Of a stretch of 10,620 nt of DNA, positions 6,893-10,620 are shown piece after piece. Position 1 is the first letter of the stretch, and the number at the start of each line of letters is the position of its first letter. The DNA lies in contig JAHEYM010000099.1 of NCBI GenBank assembly GCA_023251595.1, forward strand, positions 1 to 10,620, written 5' to 3'. Position numbers and translations under genes: made by a program. The notes under the pieces are model-generated. The model saw only the letters and a list, made by a program, of their open reading frames with translations. It had not been told where the DNA came from and did not search any database. Origin of the DNA: Bacteroidota bacterium (lineage in GTDB: Bacteria; Bacteroidota; Bacteroidia; AKYH767-A; JABDAW01).

Positions 6893-6932
6893 ATTGAAAA
6901 GTTGAAGAGTTGAAGAGTTGAAAAGTTGAAGA
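6893..6932. repeat. Octamer array, five units, between the lipoprotein gene and clpX
   Basis: Five consecutive 8-bp words fill 6893-6932: ATTGAAAA, then GTTGAAGA at 6901, 6909 and 6925, with GTTGAAAA at 6917. It occupies most of the 58-base gap between two convergent genes. The core word GTTGAnnA is shared with the array at 8203-8306. Confidence 0.8.
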
Positions 6933-6941
6933 GAAGATTCT

Positions 6942-8192
6942 TTATGCCACTCTTAATTTTTGCATATTCGCTTTGTTGAGTTTTTTCTGAGCATACTCAA
7001 CAGTAATCTGCAATTCTTTCGAAGATTTATCTGTAGGAACGTCGAACATCGCATCGAGCATAATGGCTTCACAAATACTTCTCAATCCGCGAGCTCCAAG
7101 TTTAAATTCAATTGCCTTATCTACAATAATATCAAGCACTCCTTTATCGAATTTTAAAGTAACACCTTCCATCTCAAATAATCTTTGATATTGTCTGATC
7201 AACGCATTTTTCGGATCTGTAAGAATCTGATGAAGTGCATTTTTGTCAAGTGGCTCCAGATGCGCGATGACAGGAAGGCGACCGATTAATTCGGGAATTA
7301 ATCCGAAACTTCTTAAATCCATCGGTGAAATATATTGCAATAAATTACCTTTGTCGATTACAAGATCTGACTCGTTCGCTGTTTTATAACCGATAGTTTG
7401 AGTTTGCAAACGACTGGCAATTTTTTTATTAATTCCATCAAAAGCACCTCCGCATATAAATAATATATTCTGAGTATTTACCGCAATCATTCTTTGTTCA
7501 GGATGTTTACGGCCTCCTTGTGGTGGCACATTCACAACCGATCCTTCAAGAAGTTTCAATAATCCCTGCTGAACACCTTCACCCGAAACATCGCGTGTGA
7601 TGGACGGATTGTCGCTTTTTCTCGCAATTTTGTCAAGCTCATCTATATATACAATGCCACGTTCAGCAGCAACAACATCGTAATCGGCTGCTTGCAATAA
7701 TCTTGTGAGAATTGTTTCCACATCTTCACCCACATAACCCGCTTCAGTAAGAACCGTTGCATCAGCGATACAAAAAGGAACATTCAACAATTTTGCAATT
7801 GTTCTTGCAAGCAAAGTTTTTCCGGTACCGGTTTCACCAACAAGAATTAAATTGCTTTTCTCCAATTCAATATCATCGCCTTTTTTTGCTTTATAAGTAA
7901 TTCTTTTGTAGTGATTATATACGGCAACTGCAATTACTTTTTTTGCTAGTTCCTGTCCGATAACATATTGATCGAGAAATGCTTTAATTTCTTTTGGAAC
8001 AAGCAAATGCAGTTTTGCATAGAGAGAACTCTTATGTTTATCAGTGAGTTCTTCATCCATAATTCCCTGCGCCTGAAGTATACATGCATCGCATATATGC
8101 GCATTAATACCGGCGATCAGAACGAGGGTTTCGCTTTTATCTTTTCCGCAAAACGAACATTTAATGTCAACTCTTGGTGTTTTACCAGCCAT
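6942..8192 (-). CDS. clpX: ATP-dependent Clp protease ATP-binding subunit ClpX
   Basis: This is the AAA+ unfoldase that recognises, unfolds and feeds substrates to ClpP in the cytoplasm. At 416 residues it is of normal length. The N-terminal zinc-binding domain has four cysteines (CSFC at C12/C15 and CDAC at C34/C37). The AAA+ core shows Walker A GETGTGKT (119-126, where E. coli has GPTGSGKT), pore loop GYVG (152-155), Walker B IVYIDEL (180-186), SGEGVQQGLLKLLEG (203-217), the RKH loop (228-230), sensor 1 NILFICGGAF (242-251), arginine finger region IGRLP (303-307) and sensor 2 GARG (367-370). The loop that docks on ClpP reads IGY (267-269) instead of the E. coli IGF, a conservative change. 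It is the last gene of tig-clpP-clpX, 109 bases after clpP; that gap carries an octamer array and a hairpin. Confidence 0.98.
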   Translation of the reverse strand: MAGKTPRVDIKCSFCGKDKSETLVLIAGINAHICDACILQAQGIMDEELTDKHKSSLYAKLHLLVPKEIKAFLDQYVIGQELAKKVIAVAVYNHYKRITYKAKKGDDIELEKSNLILVGETGTGKTLLARTIAKLLNVPFCIADATVLTEAGYVGEDVETILTRLLQAADYDVVAAERGIVYIDELDKIARKSDNPSITRDVSGEGVQQGLLKLLEGSVVNVPPQGGRKHPEQRMIAVNTQNILFICGGAFDGINKKIASRLQTQTIGYKTANESDLVIDKGNLLQYISPMDLRSFGLIPELIGRLPVIAHLEPLDKNALHQILTDPKNALIRQYQRLFEMEGVTLKFDKGVLDIIVDKAIEFKLGARGLRSICEAIMLDAMFDVPTDKSSKELQITVEYAQKKLNKANMQKLRVA

Positions 8193-8202
8193 TTTTTTAT
8201 TT

Positions 8203-8306
8203 GTTGATTTGGTGATTTTGTTATTTAGTGATTGAATTAAACGTTGATAAGTTGATAAGTTGAAAGGATTAAACCTATCAACCCATCAACCAATAAACAC
8301 ATCAAC
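8203..8306. repeat. Thirteen-unit octamer array between clpX and clpP
   Basis: The interval divides into 13 consecutive 8-bp words in one register. Left words are GTTGATTT (8203), GGTGATTT (8211) and AGTGATTG (8227); the middle has GTTGATAA at 8243 and 8251 and GTTGAAAG at 8259; the right words are in inverted orientation, CTATCAAC (8275), CCATCAAC (8283) and ACATCAAC (8299). AATTAAAC (8235) and GATTAAAC (8267) are near-identical spacers. The array covers nearly the whole intergenic gap and runs into the clpP stop codon (8302-8304). Confidence 0.8.
8251..8290 (-). other. Intercistronic hairpin between clpP and clpX
   Basis: In the clpP-clpX transcript the arms 8290-8274 and 8267-8251 can pair over 17 positions with two G-U wobbles and one mismatch, closing a 6-base loop (8273-8268). 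No U-run follows on the transcript, so a mRNA-processing or stability element, or an attenuator, fits better than a rho-independent terminator. The function is inference. Confidence 0.5.
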
Positions 8307-8982
8307 TATTTTTTCTAACGAGTACTTCATCAATCATTCCATACGCTTTTGCTTCATCAGCTTTCATCCAGTAATCGCGATCAGAATCTTTCCAGACTTT
8401 ATCATAATCCTGTCCGCTGTGAAGTGCGATGATTTCGTACAATTCTTTTTTCAGTTTTTGAATTTCTTTTGCTGTGATTTCGATATCGGAAGCTTGTCCT
8501 TCGGCACCACCCATCGGTTGATGAATCATCACACGTGCATGCGGAAGGCCTGTACGCTTGCCTTTCGCGCCTGAGCAGAGAAGGACAGCAGCCATTGATG
8601 CAGCCATACCTGTACAGATCATTGCCACGTCGGGAGTAATATATTGAAGGGTATCATAGATTCCAAGTCCCGCATAAACGGAGCCGCCTGGTGAATTGAT
8701 ATATATCTGTATATCTTTTTTTGCATCCACACTTTCGAGGAAGAGCATTTGCGCCTGAATGACATTGGCTACGTAATCGTTAATGGGCACGCCAAGGAAG
8801 ATGATGCGATCCATCATCAATCTCGAAAACACGTCCATTGTTGCAATATTCATTTGTCTTTCTTCGATAATCATCGGCGAAATATAATCGGCCGAGAGGG
8901 AAGAAAATCTGTCGAGGTTCAGACTGCTGATACCGCGATGTTTCATAGCATAGCGGCGAAATTCGTGACTGTCGTTGGTCAT
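8302..8982 (-). CDS. clpP: ATP-dependent Clp protease proteolytic subunit ClpP
   Basis: This is the serine peptidase that forms the two-ring degradation chamber docked by ClpX. At 226 residues it is longer than E. coli ClpP because of the extended N-terminus usual in Bacteroidota (HEFRRYAMKHRGISS), then EERQMNIATMDVFSRLMMDR. Catalytic residues are visible: Ser129 in GMAASMAAVLL, His154 in MIHQPMGG and Asp203 in DRDYWM. The oxyanion/strand segment INSPGGSVYAGLGIYDT (95-111) is intact. The ATG at 8982 was chosen because its N-terminus fits the family. The gene lies 39 bases after tig with no promoter visible in that gap, so it is probably translated from a tig-clpP(-clpX) transcript. Confidence 0.98.
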   Translation of the reverse strand: MTNDSHEFRRYAMKHRGISSLNLDRFSSLSADYISPMIIEERQMNIATMDVFSRLMMDRIIFLGVPINDYVANVIQAQMLFLESVDAKKDIQIYINSPGGSVYAGLGIYDTLQYITPDVAMICTGMAASMAAVLLCSGAKGKRTGLPHARVMIHQPMGGAEGQASDIEITAKEIQKLKKELYEIIALHSGQDYDKVWKDSDRDYWMKADEAKAYGMIDEVLVRKNS

Positions 8983-9021
8983 ATTGTTTTTGTTTTTAGT
9001 TTGATCAATTTATATATTTAA

Positions 9022-10383
9022 TCAATGATGTTCGTGTCCTTTAAATTTATCTCTGAATTCTTCTTTGGTGAGAAGGATTTCGTTTTTTGGAAATTCAGCC
9101 ATGAGATGATACATAACCCGATTATCGAAAATCGTGCGACGTATACTTTTATCTTTCTCCTGATCCTGAATTAATCTTTTTGCATAATTATCCAATATCG
9201 CATCATCCGGATTTTGCATTCCGTTTTCGCGATACCATTTCGCGACGGTGTGACGTGCATAGTTCAACACCTCATCATCTTCAATTGTAATTTCATAAGC
9301 GTTGCCGACTTTCTCTGCAATCATATTCCAGATTAAATCTCTTTTCACGAGTTCGTATTCGGTTAAAAGCGCTTCATCTGTTAACGGTTCTTTTGTTATA
9401 TTTTTCAACCATCTTTTTAAATATTCATCAGGCAGATTAACATTATATAATTCGTCCAATTTTTCGCGAACGACATGAGAGAATAAATGATCCGACTCAT
9501 GTGCATAATCATTTTCTATAATTTCTTTTATTATTTTTCTGAATTCTTCTTCGGTTGAAGCATTTCCGGGACCGAGAAAACTATCGAATAATTCCTGACC
9601 AACTTCTGCCGGCTGCATTCTTCCCATCGTGGTTACCTTGAAGAGGAAGTTTGGTTTCGCTTCTTCAGCTTTTACCATAGTCACTTTCAGCATAGTCGCA
9701 CGATCTTTGGCGTCGGGAAAAGCAAGCTGTAAATCGAGCACCACTTCGGTACCGATGACTAATCCGACGAGTTTTTCGCGTTCGGTATCGTCGGCAACTT
9801 TTCTGATGTTCAGAGTACCATTTCCGGTGATTCCGCCTTCAATCACCATATTGTTTTCATCGAGTTCGGTGAAACTTCCGAAAATGATATCATCGACCGA
9901 GGAAGTTTCCGGATAAATCATTTTTCCGTGACGAACCTTGAGTGTTTCGATAAAATCGTCGATCATTTTTTCATCGACAATGGCTTTGAAATAGTCGAGA
10001 GCCACGGTTTGATGTCTGTTGAGTTCGAATTCAGGCGCGAGACCAACTTCGAACCGAAACATGTATTCCTTGTTGGCATTGACAATTTCGTCGAGCGTCG
10101 CTTCTTTCATAAAGGGACTCACTATGTAGTTGATTTTGTGCTCGTTAAGATAGTTGAAGAGCGAATCGCGGACAATTTTGTCGAGTTCATCGGCCAAAAT
10201 ACTCTTGCCGTACATCGCTTTCACACGTTCTTTGGGCACCATTCCCGGACGAAAACCCTTGATATCTATTTTGCGACGGGTTTCTCTAAGAGCCTTATCC
10301 ACAGCGGGTTCGTAATCGTTCGGCGCCACGCTGATGGTAAGTAAAAGGTTGAGATCGTCGGGTTGTTCTGTTGTGATATTCAT
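9022..10383 (-). CDS. tig: Trigger factor, ribosome-associated chaperone
   Basis: Trigger factor binds at the ribosomal exit tunnel and shields nascent chains. With the ATG at 10383 it has 453 residues, in line with Bacteroidota homologues. The ribosome-binding signature GFRPGMVP (43-50) lies in the N-terminal domain (about 1-115), followed by VKAMYG. The middle domain (about 155-245, FGSFTELDENNMVIEGGITG) is a much-diverged FKBP-like region lacking the usual aromatic active-site pattern, so peptidyl-prolyl isomerase activity is doubtful. The C-terminal helical domain (about 250-440) forms the chaperone arms, and the protein ends in a His-rich tail (GHEHH). The open frame continues upstream to 10461 into the tRNA gene, but those codons are a tRNA artefact (GVRVPSSA), so 10383 is the start. 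The gene heads tig-clpP-clpX. Confidence 0.96.
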   Translation of the reverse strand: MNITTEQPDDLNLLLTISVAPNDYEPAVDKALRETRRKIDIKGFRPGMVPKERVKAMYGKSILADELDKIVRDSLFNYLNEHKINYIVSPFMKEATLDEIVNANKEYMFRFEVGLAPEFELNRHQTVALDYFKAIVDEKMIDDFIETLKVRHGKMIYPETSSVDDIIFGSFTELDENNMVIEGGITGNGTLNIRKVADDTEREKLVGLVIGTEVVLDLQLAFPDAKDRATMLKVTMVKAEEAKPNFLFKVTTMGRMQPAEVGQELFDSFLGPGNASTEEEFRKIIKEIIENDYAHESDHLFSHVVREKLDELYNVNLPDEYLKRWLKNITKEPLTDEALLTEYELVKRDLIWNMIAEKVGNAYEITIEDDEVLNYARHTVAKWYRENGMQNPDDAILDNYAKRLIQDQEKDKSIRRTIFDNRVMYHLMAEFPKNEILLTKEEFRDKFKGHEHH

Positions 10384-10434
10384 GCTAAATTTTCTGTAAT
10401 AACAGTTTGATAAACGTGCCTCCTCGTTGCGGAG

Positions 10435-10515
10435 TGCGGATGAAGGGACTCGAACCCCCACGCCTCACGGCACCAGATCCTAAGTCTGGCGCGGCTGCCA
10501 TTACGCCACATCCGC
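10435..10515 (-). tRNA. tRNA-Leu (anticodon UAG)
   Basis: On the minus strand the acceptor arm GCGGATG (10515-10509) pairs with CATCCGC (10442-10436), with discriminator A at 10435. The anticodon stem CCAGA/TCTGG encloses the loop CTTAGGA, giving anticodon TAG. A class II variable arm follows (TGCCGTGAGGCGT), then the T arm GGGGG-TTCGAGT-CCCTT. The long variable arm, A73 and anticodon all fit leucine (CUN codons). The 3' CCA is not encoded. Length is 81 bases. It lies 51 bases upstream of tig on the same strand with no terminator between them. Confidence 0.96.
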
Positions 10516-10527
10516 AGTTTGCGGGTG

Positions 10528-10535
10528 CAAAGGTA
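10528..10535 (-). promoter_or_regulatory. -7 promoter element for tRNA-Leu (and perhaps tig-clpP-clpX)
   Basis: On the minus strand TACCTTTG matches TAnnTTTG fully and lies 12 bases before the mature tRNA 5' end, leaving a leader of only a few bases. The -33 position at the usual distance falls in the heptamer array and has no TTG; the only nearby TTG directly abuts the -7 box. No equally good element lies between the tRNA and tig. Confidence 0.6.
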
Positions 10536-10543
10536 CAACTTTT

Positions 10544-10620
10544 AGTTGTTAGTTGTTAGGGGTTAGTTGTTAGGGGTTAGTTGTTAGGGGTTAGTGATTA
10601 GTGGAAAGTGGAAAGTGGAT
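10544..10620. repeat. Heptamer array upstream of the tRNA-Leu promoter
   Basis: The last 77 bases split into eleven 7-bp words in one register. AGTTGTT occurs at 10544, 10551, 10565 and 10579; AGGGGTT at 10558, 10572 and 10586; then AGTGATT (10593), AGTGGAA (10600 and 10607) and AGTGGAT (10614). All words share AG-(T/G)-x(4). It can also be read as a perfect 14-bp unit repeated three times (10551-10592). It may continue beyond the window. Confidence 0.85.

Noticed and set aside
6893..8306. Octamer arrays as a CRISPR array
   Set aside because: Units are 8 bp with no spacers, and there are no cas genes.
10384..10461. Upstream extension of trigger factor beginning MGVRVPSSA
   Set aside because: These codons lie largely over the tRNA-Leu T arm, a well-known source of false N-termini. 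The ATG at 10383 gives the normal trigger factor start.
10558..10591. GGGG runs as a G-quadruplex or telomere-like repeat
   Set aside because: Only three GGGG runs occur in the window, separated by 10-base spacers, which is not enough for a stable quadruplex; a bacterial telomere is not supported.

Overview
The window looks like chromosomal DNA from a member of the Bacteroidota. The evidence is a type IX secretion C-terminal sorting domain (YPNP…SGK…GLYFIKV), matches to the Bacteroidota promoter pattern TTG-N20-TAnnTTTG, little or no Shine-Dalgarno sequence before starts, the clade-typical trigger factor motif GFRPGMVP and ClpP N-terminus, and many small intergenic repeats of a kind common in this phylum. 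The order or genus cannot be fixed from the sequence alone.

Layout, left to right. Bases 1-3511 (+) hold the distal end of a respiratory complex I (nuo) operon: the C-terminal part of nuoL, then complete nuoM and nuoN, tightly packed (a TAATG overlap, then a 28-base gap). A short unrecognised gene (3519-3959) follows nuoN by seven bases and probably belongs to the same transcript. Convergent to it is a long secreted protein gene with a T9SS sorting domain (3972-5465, -), which has a good promoter of its own. Bases 5560-5970 contain no convincing gene but several GC-rich palindromes. A lipoprotein gene (6050-6883, +) follows. From 6942 to the right end everything is on the minus strand: the protein quality-control cluster tig-clpP-clpX, preceded by a tRNA-Leu(UAG) gene and a TAnnTTTG promoter element.

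How the genes work together. NuoL, NuoM and NuoN are the three antiporter-like proton-pumping subunits of the complex I membrane arm. Trigger factor, ClpP and ClpX form the usual chaperone/protease unit: nascent-chain folding plus ATP-driven degradation. The secreted protein and the lipoprotein are accessory envelope proteins of unknown role.

Points that stand out. (1) There is an in-frame TAG at codon 20-22 in nuoL, where a Trp is expected. (2) NuoM has Ile in place of the key TM7 lysine and a new Lys near the TM5 glutamate. (3) A (TA)7 tract lies between two possible nuoN starts, placed so that adding one TA unit would fuse them in frame. (4) A palindromic element sits in frame inside the proline-rich linker of the post-nuoN gene, and a related copy is intergenic at 5800. 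(5) Arrays with a strict 8-bp period flank clpX on both sides, one folding into a 17-bp hairpin between clpP and clpX, and an array with a strict 7-bp period lies upstream of the tRNA promoter. I found no CRISPR array, transposase, phage gene or recognisable defence system.
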